Origin: Atherinomorus stipes
Lineage: Eukaryota > Chordata > Actinopteri > Atheriniformes > Atherinidae
Assembly: GCA_023101725.1 (NCBI GenBank)
Contig: JALJCO010009084.1
Coordinates: forward strand, 1 to 64,000
Direction of reading: 5' to 3'
DNA length: 64,000 nucleotides
Below, one piece after another: positions 1-9,950 of the stretch (the stretch's first letter is position 1; every line of letters starts with the position of its first letter). The notes beneath the pieces were generated by a model. It saw only the letters and a program-made list of their open reading frames with translations, did no database searches and was not told where the DNA came from. The translations under genes and the position numbers were made by a program.

Positions 1-275
1 GGCGCCCCTGGGTGAATGTGTACAAACTTTACCTTTTCTAAAATTAAACCTTTATGACAAACAACCTGGTTGAAACACAAGATCATGTTTCCTACATGTA
101 CACAACTTTGAGGATTGACATGAAGCTGCTGAAGGGACAATAAGTCTCTGCAATAGGACATCTGTCCAGAACGAGCCAGTTCTTCCTCTCAGGACCTTAA
201 AAAGAGTTTAATCAGTCAAAATTTATGTTTTCCATAGATAAAATCTCTAAATATACATAATATATTATTACAAAT
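1..275. other. Unassigned AT-rich sequence
   Basis: I see no gene here. The first ten bases (GGCGCCCCTG) resemble the outer end of a hAT-type fish transposon cut by the window edge, but the rest of such an element would lie outside the window. Confidence 0.4.
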
Positions 276-490
276 TTACATTACTCACAAAAAGTTAGGG
301 ATATTTGGTTTAGCCATCATTGTTGTTAGCTTTTTTTGCAATAAGTTGTTTGAGATGGTGGAATAACCACATCATAATTCCAGTTAAATGTCCAACATTC
401 ATGATATCATATCAATAAGGTGTGAACATTTGACATCTCCTTAAATTATAACTGAAAGTTAAATATCCCTAACTTTTTGAGTCAGTGTAA
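276..490. mobile_element. Mariner-type MITE with about 30-bp terminal inverted repeats
   Basis: The left end (276-306) and the reverse complement of the right end (461-490) share the core AAAAAGTTAGGGATATTT, and both begin TTACA. The 215-bp span has no reading frame. It is a short non-autonomous DNA transposon. The TA-rich borders suit a Tc1/mariner-type target duplication. The family assignment is inferred from the termini only. Confidence 0.75.
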
Positions 491-949
491 ATGATTAAAA
501 ACAAGCAAAGCATGCTGTCCTTTATTGATTACTCTAATATAATATTGTCTGTTGATCATACAATATTAACTTATGATATGAAAAAATCACTATTATCACT
601 GAGTACATTGTAGCTGCTAATATGTGTCTGCCTATCAAAGGATGTAAACAGTTTAATACTTTTATGAAAACTGACCTAAGGCCTACGTAGGTTTGTGTTT
701 TTAGTTTGTTTTCTAATCATAATCCACTATAACTGTCACGGTTACCTTACATTTAATTAGTTGCGATGCTTCAGTTTCGTTAAACAAAATCTCCGAGTCA
801 AACCAGCAGCTTCTTTCCAACGAGCTAAGCTAAACTAGCCTATTAGCTTACCCATTATCTTACAGTGAAGCTAGACGTAGCTTTCTGACTATCGCAGTGA
901 GGAGTGTCACATCATTTTGAACTCATCACAGTCAAACGTTGATTTAATT
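491..949. other. Unassigned sequence
   Basis: AT-rich sequence with stops in all frames and no clear repeat structure. Confidence 0.4.
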
Positions 950-1156
950 TTTAAAGATGACACCGGGACCAGACCCCGGAGGAGACCCAGGACACGCTGG
1001 GTCTCCCAGCTCCCAGCTGGCCTGGGAACGCCTCGGGATCCCCCCGGATGAGCTGGCGGCTGTGGCCTGGGTGAGGGAAGTCTGGGCTTCCCTGCTTAGG
1101 CAGCTGCCCCCGCGACCCGATCCCGGATAAGCGGAAGAAGTCGGTACGGTAGATGA
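950..1156 (+). mobile_element. 3' end of a Rex3/RTE-type LINE
   Basis: G+C-rich island in AT-rich surroundings. Read on the + strand, with frame shifts, it gives fragments of the characteristic C-terminal end of fish RTE/Rex3 polyproteins: an arginine-rich RPRTRW-like stretch, then WERLGIPP-like and LLRQLPPRPDPG-like stretches, followed by a stop and GCGGAAGAAG. The frame breaks show a dead, 5'-truncated insertion. The usual GATG tail is replaced by GTAGATGAC. Confidence 0.75.
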
Positions 1157-2229
1157 CAAAATACTTAGAGGGTGTTAAATAAATAAACATGACTTACTTT
1201 CCAATCGCCCTCCTTGTTGGTTTGTAAGGAAATAGAGGGCGCTGTCGTGGAAAGAGAAGGGGTCCAGATCTGCGGGTCCAGATCTGCGGGTCTGAAACTG
1301 CGGTCTCCGGGTCTGCAGCCACATGCTTCTCATTGCATGGACTTGTGAAAAAAAGAAACTGAAGAAAGACACAAAGCTTATGTAGGTTTGCGTGATGATG
1401 AGGCAGTGGTAGAGATGAATGTTTTCCCTTTTTCCTTCCGGCACCATGACTCAAATGTATGTCAGTCCTTTAAAGGGACGAGAGCCAAGATCACTGTTGT
1501 TACCATAGCAACTTTGTCACTTTATTTAGCAACTTTTCAGACCCGTCCAGTGATTTATTTTTTAAAAAAAGCAACTACCGACAAATCAAGTGAGTTTCTC
1601 TGGTGTTCGTGGAGACACCAGATAAGAGTTTATATCGCTCTCCACCCCTTCCTCGGGTGCTGCATGCCATTGACCCCTCTCTACCCATCTCACTGTTCCG
1701 CACGCCTCCTCATCCAGATTATTTCCCATGATTCCTTGTGGCACAACTGGTTCTTCTTTGCACCATGACTCAAATGTGTATGTCACCCCCTCAGCACCCT
1801 TGTAAATGCGCACAGTCGCATGTCAAACACCAAATAAACGAGGGTGTTGGCTGGCACTGTTCATGTGTGAAATTGATTGTCCCGTGTGGCTTCTGGAAAC
1901 TTTTGGGCCTCTCTCTCTGAAAAGTTGGCAACAGTGGGCAAGATTAAGAAATGAGACTCGCACCTGTCATGACTGCCGCTGCAGGTAACTGCAGCCACCA
2001 GCCGAGCCGGCACGAGAGCACAAACTGAAGTTGTAACGTTGTTTACTACGCTGATAGTCTTTTCCTTCGCAGTGACACTTTTTAGTGTCTTCCAGTTGAT
2101 CTGGATCGTTTACTGACGGCAGAAGAATCCATATCTATCCCTTACAGTGTTTGATTCACCACGACGTCTCCTTCCTGGATCAAAACTGTCGGGACGCAGA
2201 TGCAGTGTCTTTTGCCGCATTGGCGGAGC
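1157..2229. other. Unassigned sequence with a short dispersed duplication
   Basis: No supported gene. GCACCATGACTCAAATG occurs at about 1441 and again at about 1760, followed both times by TATGTCA. These could be the edges of a small element or a duplication, but I could not define its ends. At 1260-1315 there are short direct repeats of TCTGCGGGTC. Confidence 0.35.
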
Positions 2230-2249
2230 GGGGGGGGGGGGGGGGGGGG
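2230..2249 (+). repeat. Poly-G run of 20
   Basis: An uninterrupted run of 20 guanines, followed by TTGGGGGG. It could form a G-quadruplex. It is also prone to length error in sequencing. Confidence 0.95.
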
Positions 2250-2814
2250 TTGGGGGGCTTAAGCCTGGAATGATCTTTTTGAGGTTTCTTTTTTCTGTTT
2301 CTTTTGGATTTGATTCAGTAGTTTCTCATCAACTACAATGTATGGAAAACATAATAAAAAGGGGACGCTGCATGTCGGTACGAGGCTCCCCCCTCTCTAG
2401 ACTTGGTCTGGTCCAAACCTGTGGCGTTCGTGTGCCGCGAACGCCTTGTGTTGGCACTGGTACGCAGCGCAGCCTGCAGCAGCTCCCACGAGCTCATTGA
2501 TTCACAGCATCAGAGGACGTTAATCTCACGTTCATCTGGTAGGTAGCGGTCACACGTTATATGTAAACAAACCTGTCATGAATGACGATGGTGTGTCCGT
2601 TACGTTTCCCTTGTAACTTCTATAACAGTCAGATGTCATGATGTTGTTATGCAGTGGGCACAGATGCGATCGTTTCAGCAAGATGAGTGAACGTTATTAT
2701 TGAAATAGTAATATGGTGCGTTTAGCATTGGTTTATGAAACAAGTACAGTAATGGGCTGAGCCCAATAAATTTTCTTAAATTTGAAATATCTTTTGAATA
2801 TATATAAACACACA

Positions 2815-2819
<5 letters not shown>
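2250..2819. other. Unassigned sequence
   Basis: No gene, RNA or recognisable repeat seen. Confidence 0.4.

Positions 2820-2854
<35 letters not shown>
2820..2854. repeat. (TA)n microsatellite
   Basis: About 17 perfect TA units. Confidence 0.97.
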
Positions 2855-2857
<3 letters not shown>

Positions 2858-4320
2858 TACAATTTTGGTGGACATCAGGTCTTTTTTCAAAAAGAACAGC
2901 TCAGGTGAGAAAAAAACAACTGAAGCCATTTTCACAATGATATATATGCCATATAACTTTGGATAATAATAATTTGCTCTGGTTGATGTAGGAATGAAGG
3001 ACAAAAGAGAGAGATGGTAGAAAGAGAGAAAAATGCCAGCATGAGCATTTGAACACACGTTTCCATCAGAGCTTATATTACATTTAATTTTGCTTTATTG
3101 ATCCTTGTGCTACATTTAAACTTGTAGGGGTGAAGAATAGTTCAGACACTAGTCAGACTGAAACTAGAAACTACATTTAGCAAGACGGTGCAAAACTTTC
3201 TCTTCATGTCTTAGCAGACAGCGAGCTACCTTTTTGTAAAGGTCGATGTCTTAAATTGTTTTTGTGTAGGTGTTGTCAGGAAACACTGTCTGTCTAGTTT
3301 TCTTGATCAAAGGTTAGATGCAGCCTGAGCTGGGGCCGACAGATACGATGACTTCTGCTTTTCTGTTGAGTTGTGAAACCCCCCCACCCCAGCTAGCGAG
3401 AGTGGTTCCTCAACCAAGGATGAGGAAGCGGGGTCAGACTCGCTGAGCAGATTCGTCTACTGAGTGACTCTCATTACTTTTCATTTGCTGCAGCATTAAA
3501 TAAAACTTTGTTAAAACTTCTCATATTCGTGCCTTTATTGAGAGAGGAAAGAAAAGGGTAGAGAAGAAAAGAGGACAGGAACCAAAGCGGCAGGCCCGGA
3601 CGGAAGGGGGGCGCAAGCCCAAAAAAGGGGGGAAAAAGAAGGAAGAGGAAAAAAAAGGACAACGTTGATTTAAGACCTTTTCTGTGATCTATCTGAGATT
3701 TTGTGATTTTCGATATACATGTGATTACTCCGACTAGTGCTGGATGTTGAGGTGGATGCAATACTATGCTAAACTGTGTAGGACAACTAGTTTGGTTATG
3801 TGAGTCATCTACTATCCATTCATTTCTTGTTTTGCTGTGGATTCTCCAGTTAGGTTTGCAGACTGATATATTTTCTTAGATATCAATCATACAGAGGTGT
3901 CACCTGTTATATACTTTTAACATTTTTCTCAGATTTTATTACATTTCAGTATGATGGATAATACCTAATGTTTGAATTGTAATGTATGAAGAGCTTCATT
4001 GCTGTACATATTTAGTATTCACTTATGTGTGACATGTTTGTGTGCATGTATGTGCGTGCGAGTATGTTTGGACATATATGTACATGTGTGTACAGATGTG
4101 TACGTGTATGTGTATATACTGTATGTGTGTGAATGTTTAGATGTATACATGCATGCATGTTGAGTTTTTTTTTAAAAATAGTATTTTTGTATGTAAATAT
4201 TTTTGTCACCTATTAGATCCATGTATGAATTTATCCCTGTGTATATATTTGAAATCATCTTATTGACTTGATTACATACTTTTGTCATGTGATCAGAAAA
4301 AAAACTATTTCGGCAGGTGC
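2855..4320. other. Unassigned; LTR-like polyadenylation end, purine tract and TG-rich stretch
   Basis: No protein-coding signal. The stretch 3340-3560 ends in GCATTAAATAAAACTTTG followed by a GT-rich tail and TTTATTGAGAGAG, which looks like the R-U5 part of a solo long terminal repeat, but I could not find a matching 5' boundary. 3538-3665 is a purine-rich tract of about 125 bases. 4010-4160 is rich in TGTG and TATGTG. Confidence 0.35.
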
Positions 4321-4330
4321 ACTTAGTAAC

Positions 4331-4380
4331 TGATTTGAGTCTGACGAAGGGCATACGCCCGAAACGTTACACATAAACAA
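4331..4380 (+). ncRNA. Hammerhead-ribozyme-like motif (Penelope-type, minimal)
   Basis: CTGACGA at 4341-4347 fits the first hammerhead core box (CUGANGA). It is followed by a perfect 4-bp helix, GGGC-ATAC-GCCC (4349-4360), and then GAAA (4361-4364), the second core box. ACGT follows (4364-4367). It is self-complementary and could form helix III only between two molecules, as described for the minimal hammerheads in the flanking repeats of animal Penelope-like retroelements. Weak points are an extra A between the first box and helix II, and a poorly paired helix I. No Penelope reverse transcriptase is present in the window. Confidence 0.45.
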
Positions 4381-4381
4381 C

Positions 4382-4945
4382 ATTCCAAGGTCTTTGCTGG
4401 AAAATAAAACTAGCAATTCCCTACAGGAGGACCTGCAGGTGGCAACATGCTGAAGACAACTTAAATAAAGACACTAAGACATCTGCTGGAGTATCATCGA
4501 TCATACATACACACACAGAACTACCCAGAGAAGAGGTAAAACTAGATAGGAGTACTTGTTAGTACACACCCAACGGGAAGCAGCATCAGCGTCATCATGC
4601 AGAATAAAGAGTGCTCCATGGCGATGCAGTCATGCAGATGCAGCCTCGTCTCTGCAAGGAGGAGGAAGCCCGCACGGCCCGAGACTCGGGCCCCCAGCAG
4701 CCACCCAGAGGCCTGGACCCCAACCACCTCCCCAAAGGAACGGCCGTGCATCCACCCAGAGGACAGCCCCAGCCGAAGCGTCCCGCGGTCTTGGGGCCCA
4801 GGCCCCAGCAGGCCAAGACCAGCAGCTGCCGACCCCCCGAGCACCGGCCACTAAGGACCGGCACAGTTTGGAGCTCAGGGCCCTACAAGCCTGGGAGAAG
4901 CCCAAGGGGCAAAGTCCGCTGGGAAAGAGTGAAGCCTGGAAGTTA
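4382..4945 (-). mobile_element. L1/Tx1-like LINE 3'UTR fragment, copy 1
   Basis: Its reverse complement aligns with 8656-9490. Shared landmarks are CCAACATTCCAAGGTCT-type sequence at the left edge, CCCTACAGGAGGACC, CAGAGAAGAGGTA, CAGTCATGCAGATGCAGCCTC, and a G+C-rich stretch with a near-identical CGGCAGCTGCTG block. The long frames through it (4556-4951 +, 4542-4905 -) are low-complexity proline/arginine products of the G+C-rich UTR and not genes. The 3' terminus (hairpin and poly-A) is missing. The LINE homology stops beside the hammerhead-like motif, so the left edge is a junction between two repeats. Confidence 0.6.
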
Positions 4946-5036
4946 AGTTAAATAATTGTAGTTCTTTCTTGATCCACTAGGGGCTCCAAAACAGAGCAAA
5001 TTCCCATAAACTCCAATGTTAAAAAGACCAACTTCA

Positions 5037-5223
5037 GAGCAGAAATAAACATGTTTACAGCAGAAATAAACACGTTTACAGCAGAAATAAACACGTTTAC
5101 AGCAGAAATAAACACGTTTACAGCAGAAATAAACACGTTTATAGCAGAAATAAACACGTTTACAGCAGAAATAAACACGTTTACAGTAGAAAAACACGTT
5201 TACAGCAGAAATAAACATATTTA
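5037..5223 (+). repeat. 21-bp minisatellite, about nine units
   Basis: The unit is CACGTTTACAGCAGAAATAA plus one A, with a few substitutions (ACATG for ACACG in the outer units) and one unit shortened by 3 bp near 5187. Because 21 is a multiple of three, it gives a spurious repeated peptide on both strands. It lies at the end of a fish interspersed repeat (about 4975-5240), whose single GCAGAAATAAAC motif appears to have been expanded here. Confidence 0.93.
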
Positions 5224-5247
5224 TAGCCTGGTTACAGCATTTTAGGT

Positions 5248-5872
5248 TTAAAGGCAGGGTAGGAGATCCTGGAAAAACAGTTCCAGCAAGCTACATTTTA
5301 AAAAAATACACCCTCCTGAAACAACCCCTCCAGAGCAGGAACGTGTGCGCTGGTGGTTGTCGGTGAAGATAACCAAGAACAGCCGAGTAGCTTCTTAGCT
5401 TCCCAGTAAACAGCAGAGGAACCACATTTCCTAAAAGTGATAATTATCTCACCTCCAACTTCTTCTGCAGTGTAAAACATCCTCACTGCAAACACCAACA
5501 CCTCCATGACTTCATCCACATCCACATCCGTTTTTTTTGTTTTTTTCCCATTTCGTTGGATTTTAAGAGCAAACATCCATAGATAAGAGCAGCGAGCAGC
5601 CACGTTCATGTGCACTGAGAGAGGGTCACAGCACATTGCACGTGTGGGTAGTCGAGTTTGATGGACGCAATAATCATTCAATCAATAAGCACGGGCCGTT
5701 ACAATTTCATGGGGCGGGGTTTATCCAGTCCCGTCCGTTCCACAGGTGATTTTTTTTTATTTTCATTTTGTGGTGGAACATTTAATTAATTGGCTGCAAT
5801 CGGAGTGTGAAGAAGACTTTAAGTAATATAGTAAAAAATGCACCTGGAAAACATCATCCACCCTGCCTTTAA
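5248..5872. mobile_element. TTAA-bounded MITE
   Basis: Left end TTAAAGGCAGGGTAGGAGAT; the right end reads ATCATCCACCCTGCCTTTAA. The reverse complements match over about 16 of the first 20 bases, and TTAA lies at both borders. The 625-bp interior has no functional frame. The TTAA target and A/GGG termini suggest piggyBac-superfamily mobilisation. Confidence 0.75.
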
Positions 5873-6082
5873 CAGTTTAAGTTTACCTTCATGTTAACTG
5901 TGAGGGGGGTGAATTTTTTTATAACCCATCCCTTTAGATGTCATTTAACCTTGAAATTACATATAATTAGGGGCGTTTCATTTTAATTGACAGGTGGCAG
6001 ACCGGGTGCTGGTTTTTCGCCGTGAAGGCTAATAGTTAGCTCCCTGCCAGCTCCCTGCTTTGAGCGTGTCTTACCTTTAAAA

Positions 6083-7789
6083 CAGTGATTCTTAACCATG
6101 GGGCTGCAGCCCAAGCTCGGGCGCCAACTAGAGGGCCGTGAAAGTACTTTCCTTTTCCACATGTGGGCCGTGAGGACCATATATTTACACTGTTATTAAT
6201 GACTGGATGAATTGCAATGTAGCTTCCCCTCACCTGGTGGCGCTGATTTGTCACACTTTAAAGGGATATTGTGTAAGTTCTCCTGTGTTTTATTCACAAA
6301 AACTGATTATTTGGTTCAAAAGTGTTTTTTCATTAATCAGTAATCACTCCCATCAACAAACTGAAGTGCTCCTCTAAGTTCTAAATTTGCCGTTCGTATC
6401 ATTCATTTATACATCGAGCGGGGCGGCTCGGTGGAGGCTGCCATGTCGCATCGCCATGTTTTTGCGTTCGGGAGAAGCGTGACAGCAGGAAAACACAGAA
6501 ACTCACCGGACACACCGGAGTTTTCAGCTCAGTTCGAGGTAATGCCTTTGAAAAGTCACCGCGCTGCAGTGGGGAGAAACCAGCGTCTCACTGATGCTGC
6601 GTTCACGTGCAGTCGGGCAGACGGCCGTTGGTAACAAACCAGATGTCATTTTAATCAATGAAGCCGAGCGAAAGACGGTAAAACATGGGTCAGGGAAAAC
6701 AATACGACATCGCCATGACAACCGAACAGATGTGGACTGATGTCACTGTAACTGACGGACCACGTCTTCACATAGAGGCCGGTGATAACTTTACATGCAG
6801 CGGATGTCGTCGGTCTGCCCGGTTTCACGCGAATGCAGCATGAAAAGTACGAGGGAGCTGCTCCCGATTACACAATGTCCCTTTAACAAACAAGCAGAAG
6901 AAGACACTCAGCTAGCTGCTAGCCTGTAGCTAACGTTATAAAGAAGAATTCAAACGAAATAATGAAGATAAAAATGGTCCCAAACCGCCCCTGAAGAGAC
7001 AGAAAATCCTCTGCAATTTATTAAATACTGATTAGAAAGTAGAGATAACAAAGCAGAGCTGAGAAGTCTTGATGGACCACCAGCTAACGCTAATGCTAAC
7101 ATTAATGCTAATGCTAGCATTACTGGTAATGCTAACGGAAGTCCTGAAGCATCTGCAAGCTTCATCTAGAAACAAACATCTAACACTGGTTGGAAAGAAA
7201 GAATTTTTAAGGAAAAAAGAGAGAAAATCAGCTGTTGATGCAGAAAATGTCTGTCATGTTTGGAAGTTGTTTTTTTTTTAATTCTAAGAAAAGTTTAAAT
7301 AAATAAATTGTTCAGTGAAATGTTGTGCTTTAATGGCCTGTCTAAACAAATAAAATCCAGGTTTTTACAGATTATTTGAGCCCTTTTATTTTCAATGTGA
7401 TCTATTACTGCACCATTTTTTTTCTTTTTTTAAAATCAGTTTCCATCTGTTTCTTTTGTTGTCCCTCTTTTTGTAGTAAAATGTTTAGATTTTGTGTTTA
7501 TAGTCTAATTCTGATTTGTTCTTGTAGGAGTCTGATTTTATTCCATGAATTATACGTGTTATATAAATGTGTTTGTGACCATCTCATAATATATTTTTAT
7601 ATGATGTTATTCATGTTTATCAGCCACATTTTACAGGTTCAGTCTGTTAAAGGCAGGTGGATTTGCTTTAGTTATTAAATAAATAAACCAGAGTTGATCA
7701 TTACACTGATACAGTGTTAAATATGAATGGACCCTGGACCAGTTTGGACTGAAAACTGGACCCATCATGAAAATGGTTGAGAACCCCTG
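6083..7789 (+). mobile_element. Non-autonomous hAT element, copy 1 (8-bp target duplication)
   Basis: Terminal inverted repeats CAGTGATTCTTAACC and GGTTGAGAACCCCTG. The flanking octamers are CTTTAAAA (6075-6082) and CTTTAAAG (7790-7797), matching at 7 of 8 positions as expected for a hAT target duplication. A second copy in the opposite orientation lies at 37381-38515. The two share the element ends, a GCTAATGCTAAC-rich interior near 7087-7139 and a GTTTTTACAGATT-like region. The 1707-bp length is inflated by a nested MITE (6258-6886). No transposase frame is present. Confidence 0.85.
6258..6886. mobile_element. TTAA-bounded MITE nested in hAT copy 1
   Basis: Begins TTAAAGGGATATTGTGTAA and ends TTACACAATGTCCCTTTAA, a 19-bp inverted repeat with two mismatches. 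The other hAT copy (37381-38515) lacks these 629 bp: its sequence passes straight from the AATTTGTCA-like flank to CAACAAACAAGCAG. This gives an empty site that fixes the insertion borders. Confidence 0.85.
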
Positions 7790-7791
7790 CT

Positions 7792-9519
7792 TTAAAGGGA
7801 AAGTTCAGGATTTTTTTACATAGGGCCTCATTTACAAGTGAGCCAGCGTCCTACTTATCACTGAAGACAGTTTCAACATCTTTCATCATTATTCTTGTTC
7901 CAGGAGGTTGCTAATGCTAATGCTAGTGTAAGTCAATAGGAATCTGCTTGCCTGTCATTAAAACCAATCTTATCCACTGCACACAACATCGGAGGCAAAT
8001 CAGCAAGACTATCTGTATAAACACTGTGTTAAACTAGTAAACTCGTGTGTTAAACTAGTAAAACTAGCCTTGTATGACAAATTTTGTATTACATATTAAG
8101 GAACTAGTTTCTTACCAGCTGTGGACTTTGCATCCAGGTGGCAGTGTTGCTACCTTTGTTAGTGTATTCTGGTTCATAGAGACATGGTGACAGTTTGATG
8201 AAAATAGCTTGAAATCATCCTCATAACCCGACATATCCTCATGCCTTTCAGACGTGGCTGTAGTTTTGACTGTACATTTGTGTAATCAAATTCCCTCATG
8301 CACATAGCTGCAGATGACATCACTCCACTGCCAAATACAGGAAGTAAAACTTTGTAAAGTGTCCCACCAACAACAATAAAAATGCAACGAAATGCAGGTT
8401 AGTTTTGTAACATTATTCTATTAACACGGCATTTACACAGATAGTCTTAAGTTACAAATGATTTGCTTCAGATGTTCTGTGGAGTGTTTAAGATTGTTTT
8501 TAATGACAGGTTAGCAGATTCCTATTGACTCACTAGCATTAGTATCAGCGACCTCCTGGAACTAAAATAATGGAATGAAATACGTTGAAACTGTATCCAG
8601 TGATAAGTAGGATCCTGGCTCACTGGTAAATGAGGCCCTATGTCAAAAATCCTGAAAATCCTGTTAGAGGGTATCAGGAGTGGGGGGTATGTGTGGAGGG
8701 TAGAGGGAGGGAGGGTGTTGGGGGTGGAGGGAGGAGTGAGTGTGGGTATGTAAAGTCGGAGAGCAGAGCGGGTGGGTGCATGTGTGTGGGGGGGAGTACA
8801 TGTGGGTTATGTGGGTGGGGAGTGTGTGTGAGTGTGGGGGTGGTAGCAGTGGTGGCGCCCCTGGTGTCAGGTGTGTGGGGCAGGGGCGTTGGGGTGGGGG
8901 CTGGCCAGTGCTGGGGGGGTGTCATCTGGTGGATCTGGTCCTCCTGGGTTTCGGTTGGGCTGCCTGGGTCAGGTGAGGGGGAGGGGGGGCTGCTCCTGGG
9001 CGCTTGGGCCCTGGGCCCAGCGCTGTCCCTGCCCCGGGGGCGGCCGGCGCCCGATGGGGTCGGCAGCTGCTGTTCTTGGCCCGCTGGGGCCTGGGCCCCG
9101 AGACTGCGGGGGGCTCCGGCAGGGGCCGCCTTTTGCGGCCCTTGGGGGGATGCATGTCCATTCTTTGGGGGGGGGCGTCTGGGATCTGGGCCTCTGGGTG
9201 GCTGCTTGGGGCCTGGGTCCTGAGCCTTGCGGGCTTCCTCCTCTTTGCAGAGATGAGGCTGCATCTGCATGACTGTATCACCACGGAGCACCCTTTATTA
9301 TGCATGTTGACACTGTGACACTGCTTCCCATTGCGCTGACTAGGTTGTACCTCTTCTCTGCGTGGTTCTGCGTGTGTTTGTATGATCTGAGGATATTTAA
9401 GCCACCTGCGGGTCCTCCTGTAGGGGATTGCTTGTTCTGTTTTCCAACAGAGACCTTGGAATGTTGGTTAGGGATTTCTGTACAGATGTACCAGTGAACT
9501 GTGTAAGTGGATTCATGTT

Positions 9520-9557
<38 letters not shown>

Positions 9558-9843
9558 CTCACTCCTTTCTCTCTGTTCCACCTTCTATCATTACCTCTGT
9601 TAACTTTCATTTCTCCCTTGTCAGGCCCAGGAGTATAGATATGGAATGCTGTTATAGACAAATGTTTAATTAAAGAAATAAAATGAATAAACAGGATATC
9701 AAGGGGAGCCTTGTGTTCATAAAGCTCCGCTTGGTAAAGCAAAAATGTTCAACACAATAAAGCAATCGGATTTCCATTCTGCTTGCTATGATGCTGACCA
9801 GGACAAGTAAGAAGAAAAAAAAAATCCTGAACTTCCCCTTTAA
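7792..9843. mobile_element. TTAA-bounded long-inverted-repeat MITE, split by a LINE
   Basis: The left arm starts TTAAAGGGAAAGTTCAGGAT, passes through CATAGGGCCTCATTT, and has a long imperfect complement in 8440-8655 (AAATGAGGCCCTATG, then CAAAAATCCTGA). The last part of the right terminus (CTGAACTTCCCCTTTAA) appears only at 9827-9843, because a LINE sits at 8656-9819. Without the LINE the element is about 880 bp with arms of about 200 bp. Its left TTAA overlaps the right target duplication of hAT copy 1. Confidence 0.8.
8656..9819 (+). mobile_element. 5'-truncated L1/Tx1-like LINE (3'UTR), copy 2
   Basis: The insertion is flanked by AAAAATCCTGA at 8645-8655 and 9820-9830, which is a target-site duplication, and ends in an A-rich tail (AAGAAGAAAAAAAAA). 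From 5' to 3' it contains a GT/G-rich stretch, a very G+C-rich stretch (8870-9240), a (CT)n tract (9527-9552) and AT-rich sequence with AATAAA signals. It also contains a hairpin at about 9700-9734, where CAAGGGGAGC pairs with GCTCCGCTTG with one mismatch. No reverse transcriptase remains. The long frames across 8630-9305 on both strands are by-products of base composition. Confidence 0.7.
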
Positions 9844-9950
9844 ACTACTTGTCTTTGTTCATTCCTGTTCACTTTGGATTAGTTCGGTTAGGATTAGCTT
9901 TGATGTCAGACATTTGCCCCGTGGCTCGGAGTGGCCCTGTCTTTGCCAAT

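Noticed and set aside
1388..1768. 126-codon + strand frame
   Set aside because: No homology or coding signature; it overlaps a - strand frame of similar quality and a short repeated motif.
3340..3560. Solo LTR of an endogenous retrovirus or Gypsy element
   Set aside because: The AATAAA and GT-rich tail look like R-U5, but no 5' boundary, target duplication or internal retroviral sequence could be found.
8630..9305. Proline/arginine- or glycine/tryptophan-rich frames up to 205 codons
   Set aside because: They lie in a G+C-rich LINE 3'UTR, occur on both strands, and the homologous copy at 4382-4945 does not conserve the frames.
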